Part shown: positions 31,554 through 42,174 of the stretch, piece by piece
How the letters are laid out: each line of letters opens with the position of its first letter
How positions within the stretch are numbered: the first letter of the stretch is position 1
Assembly (NCBI RefSeq): GCF_008727715.1
Contig: NZ_CP044218.1
Coordinates: forward strand, 1,240,001 to 1,304,000
Origin: Mesorhizobium terrae
GTDB lineage: Bacteria; Pseudomonadota; Alphaproteobacteria; Rhizobiales; Rhizobiaceae
Length of the DNA: 64,000 bases
Direction: 5' to 3'
Program-made: the position numbers and the translations under genes
Notes under the pieces: model-generated
The model's database searches: none
What the model was told of the DNA's origin: nothing
What the model saw: the letters and a program-made list of their open reading frames with translations, nothing else

Positions 31554-34500
31554 ATGAACACCGTCGTCACCGAACTCGTCATCGATGGTCGCGGAGCCGA
31601 AGTCGGCTCCGCGGCGTATGTGCGCGCCATGCAGATTGCGCAGGCGGCCGTGGATCGGCTGCGCGATCGCGAGGAAGCGCTGAAGACCGCCAGCGATGCC
31701 AACGCGGCCTCGATGATCTCCGCATCGACCTCGACCCAGCGCGCGGCCTCCGCTTTTGATCGACTGAAAGCATCCATCGACCCCGCCTTTGCAGCAGCCA
31801 AGGGCCTCGAGCGGGACATCCTGACGCTTGACCGCGCGGTTACTCGACTTGGCGTGACCGAGCAGGAAGCCGCGCGACTGATGGACATGGTTGTCCTGAA
31901 GCACGATGCGGCCGCGCAAGCCGCTAGGCGCCAGACAGAAGAGTACCTTCGCCTGGCAGCTGCCGGCAGAGAGGCACAACAGGCCGACCGCGCGCAGGGA
32001 GCCTACAACCAGAATTTGGGCGTCCGTGATCCGGCCAGCTTCGTGGGAGCGGCGCGCGCTTCCGCCGGCACCTTTTCGACGGAACTTGACCGGCTGGATG
32101 AGATCAGTCGGCAAAAGGCACAGCAGATCGGGCTCAACTTCGCGCGCGATCTTGATTCCTCGCTTGTCGCCGGCACAGGGAAGTCGGCTCGCGATGCCGC
32201 CACCGTGTTTTCCGCCGAGCTCGACCAACTGGACGAGATTGCCAGACTGCGCGCGCTTGAGGCCGGCTCCGCGTTCACCGCCGGCCTGAACGCGCGTCTC
32301 GGAATTGGTGCGAATGCTGGCTCCGCTCGCGATTCGGCCGGGGTCTTCGCACAGCAGGCCCGCGAAACTGAGGATTATGGGCGCCAGGTGGCGATGGTCC
32401 GCGCGCAGATCGATCCACTCAGCGTGGCCATCGAGCACCTGAACAATGAACTCGCGATGTACGCGACGATGATGCAGCGTGGCGATCTCACGACGCAGCA
32501 ATTCGCCGCCGCCCAGCGAATGGCTCAAGCCCGCATGGACGAGTTCCGCATGCACGCAGAAGCCGGCCGACGCAGCCAGGCTTTGGGTGGCAACATGATG
32601 TCTTCGATCAACGCCGCGCAGCAGTTGCAGGACATCGCTATTACCTCCGCCATGGGCCAGTCGATTCCGACAATCGCCCTGCAGCAGGGAACACAATTTG
32701 GCATGGCGGCCATGATGACCGGTGGCGGTGGCAGCGCAGTTGGCCTGTTGAACTCGATCAAGTCCTCGTTCGCGACACTTGCCAACCCTATCATGCTCGG
32801 CAGCGTCGCCTTCACGGCCGTCACAGCCGCGGCGATCCAGTTTTTCTCCACAGGCCGCGAGGGCGCGAAAGACCTGACTGCTCTCCTGAAGGAGCACAAT
32901 GAAGCCCTCAAGGCATCGGAAGACGGGTACAAGAAGCTCGACAACGTCGCGCGCGGGACGGGTCGGCCATCCCAACTTGTCTCAGGCTTCCAGTCGCAGC
33001 AAGCGATCGAAGCGCTGCGCAAGGGTTTTTCGCGTGATTCGGCGCTCGGAACCCTCGATCCTCAGCTTCTGATCGCTCGCGACCTTCCTGGTCCGTTCAG
33101 CAGCGACCCGACCGCCGTCAAATATATGGTGCAGGCATCCGATGCTGCGCTCGGCCTTGAGGACGTCCTCACCAGGCTGATGAAGGGCATCGAGGCCGGG
33201 AATGCCCCGGTGGCAAAGTTCAATGACGAGCTTGCAGCCATGGGCCAGGCTCCGGGCGCGTCCAAGGAGTTGAAGACTCGCATCGCCGAGATCCTGGAGA
33301 TCACGAAGGCGCTGGGTGAAGCGCAACTGGCAATTCAGGCTTACGACCGCAACTTTGGCCCCGGTGGCTTGCTGCGCGGCGCCAGCGAGTTCAATCAGAA
33401 GGACATGCAGGCGCTGGAGCGCTTTCGCATGGAGGAGAACAGCCGCCTCACTCAGATGCGCCGTCAATACGACGCTGATGTCGGTGGGATCGGTGCAAAA
33501 TCACCGGATCAACTCGCGGCGGCCGCGCGAGCCCGGGAGAGCGCGACCTTCAACATGGATGAAACCGCATCCGTGCGGCGGCTCAGGATCGAGAATGCGG
33601 CCACACTCGAGCGGGCTCGTGCTGAACAAGACCTGAAGGATTCGCAGGAGAGCCGTATCCGAGGCTACGAGCAGTCGCTGTCGCAGCAGCGCGAAGAAAT
33701 CGCCCTGATCGGGAAGACAGCGAGCGAGACCGCCTCGCTCCAGTTCCAGACAAGCGCGCTCCAGAACTTGCGCGAGGAGGCGGCCCGCAACGGGATCACC
33801 ACCGAGGAGGAATTCCTCAAGTATTTCGGCAAAGAGATCGAGCTCATCGACGAGGCCGCCGCCAAGCTGAAGGTCTATGTGGAGTTGCTGGGCAAAGCGC
33901 GTCTTCGCGACGATTTGGGTTTTGACACTCGCCAGCTTGGGCGCTCCGAACTCGACCAGTCGGTTGCCGGCAAGCTCAAGCAGTACGGCTTGTCCGAAGA
34001 CCTCGACGGCCAGGATGCCGCGCTAGTTCGCTCGAACGAACTGTTGAAGAAGCAGGTTGAGCTCTGGAAGGACATCCGCAAGAGCGGGATGGATGCCTAC
34101 AGCGACATCTTCGATCTGGCTATCGACGGCTTCGACAATTGGCAGGATCGTCTCAGCGATATCGCTAAGGACATGGCGAAAAACCTGTACAACATGTCGA
34201 TCAAGAACCCGTTCATCAACGAGCGGTACCCCGAGGCAAACCTACCCACTCTGAACCAGACTGGCGGTATTGGCGGCTTCTTTTCCACCATGCTCGGATT
34301 GACGCCGAATCCTGCCGCCGGTGCGCAGAGCGTCGGCGCCATGACGGTCAACGCAGGCTCCGTCATCGTCACAGGATCGATCGGCGCGAGCGGCGGCGAC
34401 GGCCTGTTGAAACGCATTTTCTCGCCGGCAAACGGCAATGGCGGTGGCCTCAAGTCTTCCGACTTCGCGCCTATGTCACTGTCCGGGATTGGATCGCCTA

Positions 34501-35519
34501 GCGGCTCCGCCTACGGGACCGATCTCGCCTCGAACATTCGCTCGCTTGCCTCCAATATAGGAGCAAAGCCGCGCGAGCTCGCAGCGCTAATGTCCTTCGA
34601 AAGCGGCCTCCGTTCCGACGTCTGGGGTGGTGCCGGAAAGAATTACTATGGCCTGATCCAGGCTGGTGAGAGCGAACGTTCGTCATACGGGATCAATCCA
34701 GGCGGGTCGCTTGCCGACCAATTCGCCGGCATCGAGCGGTTCTTCAAGGGCCGCGGCTTCAAGCCCGGCATGTCCGGGCTCGATCTTTATTCAACGGTCA
34801 ATGCCGGCAGTCCAGGTCGATACAATGCATCCGACGCCGCGAACGGCGGTACATGGGGCACTGTTGCCGACAAGTGGAACCTCCAGATGGGGCCGCATTT
34901 CGCGAAAGCGGATGCGCTGCTCGGCTCATCAAATCGCGCCGCTCAGGCGCTCGACAATCTTGCGACCAAGTCCGTCGACCTCAATGGCGGGTTTGACCTC
35001 CTTGGCAAGGGATTGATGGGGCAGAACGGGCAAGGCGGCATATTGTCCTTCCTCGGAAGCGCCAACTTCAAACCGAACACCACCCTGTCCGCCTATCTTG
35101 GTTACGGTGGCCAGCAGCAGAGCGGAGGCGGGTTTCTGGGCGGCATTTTCGGCATCTTGGGCAAGCTATTCGGGCTGCCGGGATTTGCCGTCGGCACCGA
35201 TTTTGCACCAGGCGGCCTCGCGCGCATCAATGAACGAGGCCTGGGCGAGATTGTCGACCTCCCGCGCGGGTCGCGCGTCATTCCGCACGACGTGTCGATG
35301 CGCATGGCCTCGCAACCAACGCAAGTCGTCAACACCATCCAGGTCATCAACAACGCCGGTGCCAGCATCCGCCAGGAGCAAGAGGATGATGGTCAGGGTG
35401 GGCGCCGCACGCAGCTCATCATCGAGGAGCGTGTCGGTAGCGCGATCGCGCGCAAGGGCGGCGCCGCGAACAAGGCTTTGGCCAGTATGGGCCTTGCCCG
35501 GCCGATGAAGGTGCGCTGA
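31554..35519 (+). CDS. Tape measure protein with lysozyme-like domain
   Basis: A 1321-residue protein, the longest phage gene, as expected for a tape measure whose length sets tail length. Long helical segments fill the N-terminal 350 residues; hydrophobic segments (FATLANPIMLGSVAFTAVTA) lie near residue 410. Near residues 1000-1130, RELAALMSFESGLRSDVWGG, NYYGLIQAGESERSSYGI and YNASDAANGGTWG look like a transglycosylase/tail lysozyme domain for crossing the cell wall. GGAGG lies upstream of the ATG. Confidence 0.9.
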   Translation: MNTVVTELVIDGRGAEVGSAAYVRAMQIAQAAVDRLRDREEALKTASDANAASMISASTSTQRAASAFDRLKASIDPAFAAAKGLERDILTLDRAVTRLGVTEQEAARLMDMVVLKHDAAAQAARRQTEEYLRLAAAGREAQQADRAQGAYNQNLGVRDPASFVGAARASAGTFSTELDRLDEISRQKAQQIGLNFARDLDSSLVAGTGKSARDAATVFSAELDQLDEIARLRALEAGSAFTAGLNARLGIGANAGSARDSAGVFAQQARETEDYGRQVAMVRAQIDPLSVAIEHLNNELAMYATMMQRGDLTTQQFAAAQRMAQARMDEFRMHAEAGRRSQALGGNMMSSINAAQQLQDIAITSAMGQSIPTIALQQGTQFGMAAMMTGGGGSAVGLLNSIKSSFATLANPIMLGSVAFTAVTAAAIQFFSTGREGAKDLTALLKEHNEALKASEDGYKKLDNVARGTGRPSQLVSGFQSQQAIEALRKGFSRDSALGTLDPQLLIARDLPGPFSSDPTAVKYMVQASDAALGLEDVLTRLMKGIEAGNAPVAKFNDELAAMGQAPGASKELKTRIAEILEITKALGEAQLAIQAYDRNFGPGGLLRGASEFNQKDMQALERFRMEENSRLTQMRRQYDADVGGIGAKSPDQLAAAARARESATFNMDETASVRRLRIENAATLERARAEQDLKDSQESRIRGYEQSLSQQREEIALIGKTASETASLQFQTSALQNLREEAARNGITTEEEFLKYFGKEIELIDEAAAKLKVYVELLGKARLRDDLGFDTRQLGRSELDQSVAGKLKQYGLSEDLDGQDAALVRSNELLKKQVELWKDIRKSGMDAYSDIFDLAIDGFDNWQDRLSDIAKDMAKNLYNMSIKNPFINERYPEANLPTLNQTGGIGGFFSTMLGLTPNPAAGAQSVGAMTVNAGSVIVTGSIGASGGDGLLKRIFSPANGNGGGLKSSDFAPMSLSGIGSPSGSAYGTDLASNIRSLASNIGAKPRELAALMSFESGLRSDVWGGAGKNYYGLIQAGESERSSYGINPGGSLADQFAGIERFFKGRGFKPGMSGLDLYSTVNAGSPGRYNASDAANGGTWGTVADKWNLQMGPHFAKADALLGSSNRAAQALDNLATKSVDLNGGFDLLGKGLMGQNGQGGILSFLGSANFKPNTTLSAYLGYGGQQQSGGGFLGGIFGILGKLFGLPGFAVGTDFAPGGLARINERGLGEIVDLPRGSRVIPHDVSMRMASQPTQVVNTIQVINNAGASIRQEQEDDGQGGRRTQLIIEERVGSAIARKGGAANKALASMGLARPMKVR

Positions 35520-35938
35520 TGGCTTTACCTCTCTATCCCAGCGAACTGCCGGCGCCTTTGCGCGATACCTATCAAATCGGGTTCGGTGAGGGGCGGTTCA
35601 AATCCAAGAACGATGCTGGCCCTGGCAATGTCCGCGGCCGATTTTCGTCCACTGTGCATTCGGTCCCGTTTTCGACCCTTCTCGACACCACGCAGGTCGG
35701 CCGCTTCCGCTACTTCTATTTTGAGGAAACGAAAGAGGGGAAATTGCCGTTCCTGATCCCCGATCATTCTGGCGACAGCTATGTGTGGTTGGACGATGAT
35801 GAAACGTCGTTGCTCTACGAGGATGGAACTCCGATCCTGATGGCGGAGACGTGGTTGGTGCTGTTCGACAGTCTGCCAACCATCAAGCCACGCGACATCT
35901 ACTGGACTGTCTCTTTCACGTTGGTGGTGATGCCGTGA
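35519..35938 (+). CDS. Distal tail/minor tail protein
   Basis: A 139-residue beta-rich protein (PLYPSELPAPLRDTYQIGFG, KLPFLIPDHSGDSYVWLDDD, AETWLVLFDSLPTIKPRDIY). It lies between the tape measure and the DUF1833-like gene with 1- and 4-base overlaps, as minor tail proteins do. Confidence 0.65.
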   Translation: MALPLYPSELPAPLRDTYQIGFGEGRFKSKNDAGPGNVRGRFSSTVHSVPFSTLLDTTQVGRFRYFYFEETKEGKLPFLIPDHSGDSYVWLDDDETSLLYEDGTPILMAETWLVLFDSLPTIKPRDIYWTVSFTLVVMP

Positions 35939-36462
35939 GCCGAGCGATCTCGCTGAATGCCGCGCGCCAGATCGACGCATTGGCGACCGATGCTGTTGCG
36001 GTCTTCCTGGTCATCATCGAGCATATCGATCTTGAAGAGCCGCTGCGGATTTCGTCCGACAATGCTGAACGCCTTTCCACGGAACCACTGACCTACGGCA
36101 CGCGATCGACCTACGGATCAATCGATGGAACCCCCAGGCCGTTCTACTTCACCGGCATGCAGGTGATCCCACCCGATGATGAGGAGGATGGCGAGCCGAC
36201 GGCGACGCTCGTTTTGGACGTGCTGGATACCGACATCGTGGGGCTCCTGACATCGACCACGATCCCAGCGACGGGGCGGATTGCCATCGTCATGGCCGAC
36301 ACGCCCAACCTGATCGAATTCGAGACTGCCGGGCTTAGCCTGAAGGGCGCCAATGGCGATTGGGGACAAGTCGCACTGAGGTTATCGATGAAGGATCTCT
36401 ACGACGAGCCATATCCGGCGACACGCATGTCGAAGGAGCGCTTCCCGGGGTTGCACCGATGA
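35935..36462 (+). CDS. DUF1833-like minor tail protein
   Basis: A 175-residue protein with a GTG start overlapping the upstream stop. VFLVIIEHIDLEEPLRISSD and the region after FYFTGMQVIPPDDEEDGEPT to ATLVLDVLDTDI match my memory of DUF1833 tail proteins. It lies directly before the NlpC/P60 gene, the usual order near the tail tip. Confidence 0.72.
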   Translation: MSRAISLNAARQIDALATDAVAVFLVIIEHIDLEEPLRISSDNAERLSTEPLTYGTRSTYGSIDGTPRPFYFTGMQVIPPDDEEDGEPTATLVLDVLDTDIVGLLTSTTIPATGRIAIVMADTPNLIEFETAGLSLKGANGDWGQVALRLSMKDLYDEPYPATRMSKERFPGLHR

Positions 36463-36857
36463 ACTGGGCAGCCCCCTTCGTTGGCATTCCCGACCTTTCC
36501 AAGGGTCGGTCACATGCTGGTGCCGATTGCTGGGGTCTGGCGATGCTGGTCTATCGCGAGGTCAAAGGCCTCGAACTGCCGGATTACGCCGCCGAGTATC
36601 TGAGCGATCGCGACCATGCCGAGATCGGCGCTATTGCGCGGCGGGAGAAAGCCGCCGCGCGCTGGCGTTTGGTCGCTGAGGTAAAGGAGTTCGACCTCTT
36701 GCTGTTCGTAGTTGCCCGACACGACAGCCATGTCGGCATCCATGTGGGGCCGGGTCAGATGCTGCATGTCGTCAAGGACGACCACGCCAAGATCGGCCGG
36801 TACGACGCCGCGCCGTGGGCCGGCCGCCTTGTCGGCGCATACCGTTGGGTCGGATAG
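36459..36857 (+). CDS. NlpC/P60-type tail peptidase
   Basis: A 132-residue protein. GADCWGLAMLVYREV carries the catalytic Cys; SHVGIHVG carries the His. The fold matches NlpC/P60 endopeptidases that open peptidoglycan at the tail tip. It overlaps the upstream stop by 4 bases and precedes the tip protein by 6 bases. Confidence 0.85.
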   Translation: MNWAAPFVGIPDLSKGRSHAGADCWGLAMLVYREVKGLELPDYAAEYLSDRDHAEIGAIARREKAAARWRLVAEVKEFDLLLFVVARHDSHVGIHVGPGQMLHVVKDDHAKIGRYDAAPWAGRLVGAYRWVG

Positions 36858-36863
36858 CCACTC

Positions 36864-39800
36864 ATGAATGATCTGACCGAGAAGTCAGGCGTGCCCGTCA
36901 CGCTGGCACCCTATGCCATGGACTTGGATCGAGGGCGCGAAGAGATCGTCGTGCCGGCGGGCTTGACCGTGGCGGAGATCGTGGCTGTCGTACTGCCCGA
37001 TCTACCATATGCCGCACTTCCACGTGTTCGCGTTGCGCTGGTATCGTCGAAGGGCAGCGCCATCATTCCGCAAGCCAATTGGCATCTGGTGCGGCCCTAT
37101 CCGAGCACCAGGGTCGTCATCACCATCGGGCACGGCGCAGGCGCGCTGACGCTACTGGTGCAGATTGCGGCCTCCGCCATCTCGAATGCCCTTGGCGGTG
37201 TTCTGGCGGGCACGTTTGGCCTCAGCGCGGCGACGTGGGCCAGCATCATCGGTTTCGGCATCACCGCCATTGGCGGTATTCTGATCAACGCCCTCTTCCA
37301 GCCGAAAAAGCAGTCCAACAAGGACAGGGACAGCTTCGTCATCGACAGCTGGCAGAACGAGTACCGCCAGGACGAACCGATCCCGGTCCCGCTCGGAGAG
37401 CTCAGGCATTCCCCACCCTTTGCCGCCGCGTCCTACATCGAGGTCGTTGGCGACATCCTCTACAATCGCGCCGTCTTCTGTCACGGTCTAGGGACGCAGG
37501 AGCTTTGGGATCACAAGATCGGTGATACCTCAATCACGGACTACGATGAGTTTCAGATCGAGCACCGCGGGGCGGTGGGATATCCCGACAGCTCGGTACC
37601 ATTCACGCTCTACACCCAGCAGGTGATCGAGGATTCGATCGGCACGGATTTGGTGCTGGAGTGGGAGCGTGACGACGCCGGAAATATGCTGCGCTCGGAG
37701 ACGTTGCAGCCTGCCAAGACCGTGAAGCGGACCACCGGGCTCAATGCAACACACGCCATTGTCATCTTGCAGTTTCCAAGCGGTCTCGGAAAGATCACGA
37801 ATAAGGGTAAGCGCAGCTCGCAAACAGCAAAATTCAGAGTGGGGATCCGCAAAGCCGGCACCTCAATCGTGATTCCCAAGCCGGACATTTCGGTTACGAA
37901 CCTGAAGTTCGCCGGGTTCTATCGTGCGGTCAGGATCGACTTTCCCGAGCGAGGGGCATGGGAAATTCAGATCACTCGCCTGACCGTCTCGGAGCCACTG
38001 GAATGGGACGATGATACGCTTGCGCTGACCTGCACGTGGGCAGCTCTCCAGACTTTCCGGCCGGAATATCCATTCAACACGTCGACCCCTCTGTGCCTGA
38101 CGGCAATGAGGGTCAAGGCCACCCACCAGATGAACGGTCAGGTGCAGACCTACAACTGCATGACGCGCCGCGTCACAGATGGTTTCGGCCATGGGTGGCC
38201 GACGAACGTCCCGCGCAACCCAGCCATATCTGCACTCTACGTGCTGCTGGGACCTGGGCTCTACACGGCTGAGGCGCCTAGCAAAATCGATTGGGCGAAG
38301 TTCGCCGAATGGCGTGACTTCTGCACGCTCAAGGGACTGAAATTCGACCTCGTCATTGGCAACCGCCAATCGCTTGGTGACACGCTGAAGATGATCGGTG
38401 CTGCCGGTCGCGCGCGGGTCTACTTCGACGGATCTTGGTGGACCGCGGTCATAGACAAGCCTCGCACCGTCCCGATCGATGTCATCACGCCACGCAACGC
38501 ATCGAACGTGAAATTCGAGGTTGCGTATGCCGAACTACCCGACGCGCTGCGCATCAAATTTCAAGACGGCACGAACAATTTCCAGCCGGCCGAGCGTATC
38601 GTTCGTCGCCCTGGATTGGCCGGCGCGATCGTGACAACCGAAGCCATGGAGATGCCAGGCAAGACCGATCCAGACGAAATCTACCGCGAGGCTGTCCGCC
38701 GCTTCTATGAACTCCAGTTTCGCAACGTGGCCTACAGCGCGACACAGGACGGCTATGCGCGCTCGGCAACACGGGGAGATCTTGTCCTGGCGTCGAAGGA
38801 CATCCTTCGCCGGGCGATGGCCTCTGCCCGCGTCAAGGCTGTGCGTGGGAACCTGATCGAGATCGATGAAGCCTGGCAGATCAAGAACGGCGTCACCTAT
38901 GCCGTCGGTTTCCGTGTGCTCGGCGACGAAAGCTCGTCATTGGGGCAACATGTGGTGCGACAGATCATTGCACTCCCGGGAGAGACGCGGGCAATCGTTT
39001 TGAAAGGAGACGGCTTGCTCCCCGATGCTGGGGCCATCATCATGCTTGGGGAGTACGGTTCGGAGAGCATTCCGTTGATCCTGGCCGGCATTCAGCGGCG
39101 CGACGACGGCGGCTCCGACCTGACTCTGCTTCCCTCGGCGCCGGAGATCGACCAACTCACCGATGCCACCACGATCCCCGCATGGGAAAGCAAGGTCGGC
39201 GATATCGTCGATCAATCAGGCATCGTACCCAGTGCGCCTAAGATCGTCTGGGTTAGATACGACGCCGGCTCGTCAAAGACGTTGGTGCGGCTGGAGCCTG
39301 CGCCGACCAATGTGGTGGAACTGTCCAGCTACACCGTTCGCCATCGGCCGGCTGGTTCGCCCACATGGTCAACGGCAACATCGCCAGTATCTAGTGCCAG
39401 TGTCGAACTGGTCGGGTATGTCGTCGGTAACCAGATCGAGCTGCAGGTGCAGGCCACATCGGCATGGGGAACCGCCGGCACGTGGAGCGCGATCGTTGCG
39501 GTTACTATCGCCGGTACATCACTGCCGTCGTCGTTGCCCGCTTCGAGCATTCAGATCGTCGGCAAGCTTGGCCAGGCAGAGATCACATTTGCGACCGGCC
39601 CAGACCCGAACACGGATGAGGTCCGCATCTATCGTGATGGTGCCGCGCTGCCAGCGACTGTTCCGGTCTCCCCGAATGGATCGTTTGGCAGGATCGATGG
39701 AGATTCGACGCGCGCCACGCTCGCCACGAACGGCAGCTTTGATGCTGACGCGAACTGGGCCAAGGGAACGGGCTGGGCGATTGCCAGTGGCCAAGCGACG

Positions 39801-40175
39801 AAGACGGCGGGAACAGCTTCCGATTTAAGCCAAGCCGCCGCAATGACCGCTGGCAAGGTCTATCGTGGCGCCGCTACTGTTTCGGGAAGGACCGCCGGCA
39901 CGATCACGCCCAAGCTCACGGGCGGGGCTACTGCGTCCGGCCCCGCCGTCGCTGCGAACGGACAATTCCTATTCCGGCTCACGGCCGGTGCTTCTCCGAC
40001 CACGCTGGTTTTCAGCGCCGATAGCACGTTCAACGGATCGATCGATGACGTCGTTCTTTTCGAAGAGACGGCAGCTTGCCTCACGCAGGGCATCCATACC
40101 TACAAGCTCGAACCGCTAAACGCTGACCGCAGGGCCGGGCCTCAGTCTGCCGACAAAACTGTCGCGGTCATCTGA
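36864..40175 (+). CDS. Tail tip (J-like) host-specificity protein
   Basis: An 1103-residue protein. A small N-terminal beta domain is followed by a strongly hydrophobic region (GALTLLVQIAASAISNALGG, SIIGFGITAIGGILINALF; about residues 92-150) and then the central tip domain (NEYRQDEPIPVPLGELRHSP, WDHKIGDTSITDY), as in phage J/GTA-like tip proteins. The C-terminal third has fibronectin-like and carbohydrate-binding-like beta repeats (residues about 790-1100). It forms the tail tip that contacts the host. Confidence 0.85.
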   Translation: MNDLTEKSGVPVTLAPYAMDLDRGREEIVVPAGLTVAEIVAVVLPDLPYAALPRVRVALVSSKGSAIIPQANWHLVRPYPSTRVVITIGHGAGALTLLVQIAASAISNALGGVLAGTFGLSAATWASIIGFGITAIGGILINALFQPKKQSNKDRDSFVIDSWQNEYRQDEPIPVPLGELRHSPPFAAASYIEVVGDILYNRAVFCHGLGTQELWDHKIGDTSITDYDEFQIEHRGAVGYPDSSVPFTLYTQQVIEDSIGTDLVLEWERDDAGNMLRSETLQPAKTVKRTTGLNATHAIVILQFPSGLGKITNKGKRSSQTAKFRVGIRKAGTSIVIPKPDISVTNLKFAGFYRAVRIDFPERGAWEIQITRLTVSEPLEWDDDTLALTCTWAALQTFRPEYPFNTSTPLCLTAMRVKATHQMNGQVQTYNCMTRRVTDGFGHGWPTNVPRNPAISALYVLLGPGLYTAEAPSKIDWAKFAEWRDFCTLKGLKFDLVIGNRQSLGDTLKMIGAAGRARVYFDGSWWTAVIDKPRTVPIDVITPRNASNVKFEVAYAELPDALRIKFQDGTNNFQPAERIVRRPGLAGAIVTTEAMEMPGKTDPDEIYREAVRRFYELQFRNVAYSATQDGYARSATRGDLVLASKDILRRAMASARVKAVRGNLIEIDEAWQIKNGVTYAVGFRVLGDESSSLGQHVVRQIIALPGETRAIVLKGDGLLPDAGAIIMLGEYGSESIPLILAGIQRRDDGGSDLTLLPSAPEIDQLTDATTIPAWESKVGDIVDQSGIVPSAPKIVWVRYDAGSSKTLVRLEPAPTNVVELSSYTVRHRPAGSPTWSTATSPVSSASVELVGYVVGNQIELQVQATSAWGTAGTWSAIVAVTIAGTSLPSSLPASSIQIVGKLGQAEITFATGPDPNTDEVRIYRDGAALPATVPVSPNGSFGRIDGDSTRATLATNGSFDADANWAKGTGWAIASGQATKTAGTASDLSQAAAMTAGKVYRGAATVSGRTAGTITPKLTGGATASGPAVAANGQFLFRLTAGASPTTLVFSADSTFNGSIDDVVLFEETAACLTQGIHTYKLEPLNADRRAGPQSADKTVAVI

Positions 40176-40201
40176 CCATTCTCTGAACATCGAGGTTTAT
40201 C

Positions 40202-42163
40202 ATGAGCATAGATGGCATCCGCGCCGTCGATAAAGAGCCTTTGGCTGCCGTCGACTACCTGTTCGGGTTTTCCGCGGCCAATGGCCAGCGCATCGGGCCG
40301 AGACCGATCGGAATGCAGGCGATTTCCCAGCAGGTTGCGTCGTCGCTGCCGCTTGGGACAGTGAAGTCCTATTCGTCTGTTGCAGCCATGAATGCCGATG
40401 TCACGCCCACGGTCGGAACCCTCGCCTATGCCGAGTGGAAGACCTACAGGAAGACTACGGCATCAGGCTCGACTGGATGGGAAGTGTTTCTGAACTTCAT
40501 TCCAGGCACGCAGGTGATCAACGCAGTGGTGACGGGTGGCACGGCGAGCGCCGTTGTTGCCATCTCAGCAATCCCGGTTTCGGCGACCCCGTATATTCAG
40601 TTCATCGTCGTTGGCCCTTTCACCGCCGCTAGCATCGGCCCGATGACGCTTGCCATCAATGGAGATACACCGCGCGCACTCGTCACCAATGTCGGAGAGG
40701 CGATAACTCCCGGCTACATCAAACGCGGCATGGCGGCCATCGTTCATATCGACAGTGCTGGTAGCTACCGGTTTTTCAGCTATGGCGATGCGACCGCGAT
40801 CCAGGCGGCGGCAGAGGCAGCCATGACTTCGGCTCAAAAGTGGGCAGAAGGAACCGTGCCGGGCGGGGCGGGAACGAAATCGGCGAAAGAATGGGCGGAT
40901 GCCGCGCTGGCGGGAGGAATATTCAACATCCCTGCCGTCGCGATCGTCGGTGACGGTGTCAGGACTCGGTTCCCCTTGGGGTTGGTGCCGGCGAGCAAAA
41001 ACAATGTCTTCCTGACCGCGACGGGGCTGGTGCAGCACGTCGGTGAGTATTCCGTCGATGGGACCGATCTGGTGTTCGCCATCGCGCCGCCCATTGGCTA
41101 TGGCGGCGAGGCCCGCATTCTGGCAATTACACGGGCAATTCCTTACGCAGGCGACGGCACCATTACCCCGGCCTCTTTCTCGGAGGAGGCGACACGGTTC
41201 ATCGGCGGCACGCGTGGTAACATCAGGCCCACAGTCGAGGGCAGCTCGGTCGTTGGAACTGCCACCTACACAACCCAGCGCGGCCAGTATCGCCTCGCCA
41301 ACGACTGGGTCAAGTTCACGGCGGAGATCGATTGGACCGGGGCAACGGGCACCGGCGATACCTACATTCGCCTGAACAATGTGCCGGCCTCCGCCTTCAT
41401 CAACACGCCGGTCGCAATTCAAGCCTCTGCGATCGATTACGGCGTCGGAAAAGAGCTACAGGGCGTTATCCTGGCCGGAACGAACGTTGTCCTGCTACAG
41501 GCACGGACTGGGTCGGGGGCAGGCTCGACCGCCGTCCCCGTCGACCCCGCAGGCACGATCCGAATTGTGGGCAGCTATCCGGCCGCATCCGATGCCTTTT
41601 CGGACATTCTGTTCATGGGCGACTCGATAACCTTGGGCGTCCGGCCCGGTGTCGGTGAATACGACACCTTCCGACACAAGGTGCAGAACGCACTGGGCTG
41701 GGCCATGGCGCACAATTCCGGCGTTGGCGGAGAGAACGCAAGCGAGCAGGAGGCCCGTATGGCTGCGGCCCTGGCGGCCTCGGGCGCCAGGGCCGTTTGC
41801 ATCATGACCGGCATCAACGACTTCTTCGATCCGCTGCCCTACGCGACAATGGGCGCCAAGATCACGTCGATGATCACGATGGCGCAGGCTGCCGGAGCAA
41901 GGGTCACGCTTTGCTCGCCGTCGGCAACGCAGGACGCCGGCATGATCGCCAATTTCGGTCCGTGGCTGAACACCATCCAGACCTGCGGCGCACTGCCGGG
42001 GGTTGTCTATGTGCCGGTCTACGAGCGGTTCGGATTCCTGCGCGCGACCATGCCGCCGGCCAGCTATGCCGCGCTTTTCGTGGATGTGCAGCACATTGGC
42101 CCTGCCGGCCACGATATTGTCACGGCGCTCATGGCCGCCACCCCTGGCGCCTGCCGGCCTTAA
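40202..42163 (+). CDS. Tail fibre with C-terminal SGNH hydrolase
   Basis: A 653-residue protein. The N-terminal 270 residues look like tail-fibre attachment and shaft sequence (ALEAAAEAAMTSAQ-type helical repeat near 205: IQAAAEAAMTSAQKWAEG). Residues from about 460 carry the four SGNH blocks: FMGDSITLG (Ser), SGVGGENASE (Gly), MTGINDF (Asn) and VDVQHIGPAGH (Asp and His). Such a domain would deacylate or de-esterify surface polysaccharide during adsorption. Confidence 0.82.
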   Translation: MSIDGIRAVDKEPLAAVDYLFGFSAANGQRIGPRPIGMQAISQQVASSLPLGTVKSYSSVAAMNADVTPTVGTLAYAEWKTYRKTTASGSTGWEVFLNFIPGTQVINAVVTGGTASAVVAISAIPVSATPYIQFIVVGPFTAASIGPMTLAINGDTPRALVTNVGEAITPGYIKRGMAAIVHIDSAGSYRFFSYGDATAIQAAAEAAMTSAQKWAEGTVPGGAGTKSAKEWADAALAGGIFNIPAVAIVGDGVRTRFPLGLVPASKNNVFLTATGLVQHVGEYSVDGTDLVFAIAPPIGYGGEARILAITRAIPYAGDGTITPASFSEEATRFIGGTRGNIRPTVEGSSVVGTATYTTQRGQYRLANDWVKFTAEIDWTGATGTGDTYIRLNNVPASAFINTPVAIQASAIDYGVGKELQGVILAGTNVVLLQARTGSGAGSTAVPVDPAGTIRIVGSYPAASDAFSDILFMGDSITLGVRPGVGEYDTFRHKVQNALGWAMAHNSGVGGENASEQEARMAAALAASGARAVCIMTGINDFFDPLPYATMGAKITSMITMAQAAGARVTLCSPSATQDAGMIANFGPWLNTIQTCGALPGVVYVPVYERFGFLRATMPPASYAALFVDVQHIGPAGHDIVTALMAATPGACRP

Positions 42164-42174
42164 GGACCGCTGAC

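Noticed and set aside
31413..32975. A 520-codon minus-strand frame inside the tape measure gene
   Set aside because: Shadow of the strong plus-strand coding frame; no ribosome site, no recognisable domain.
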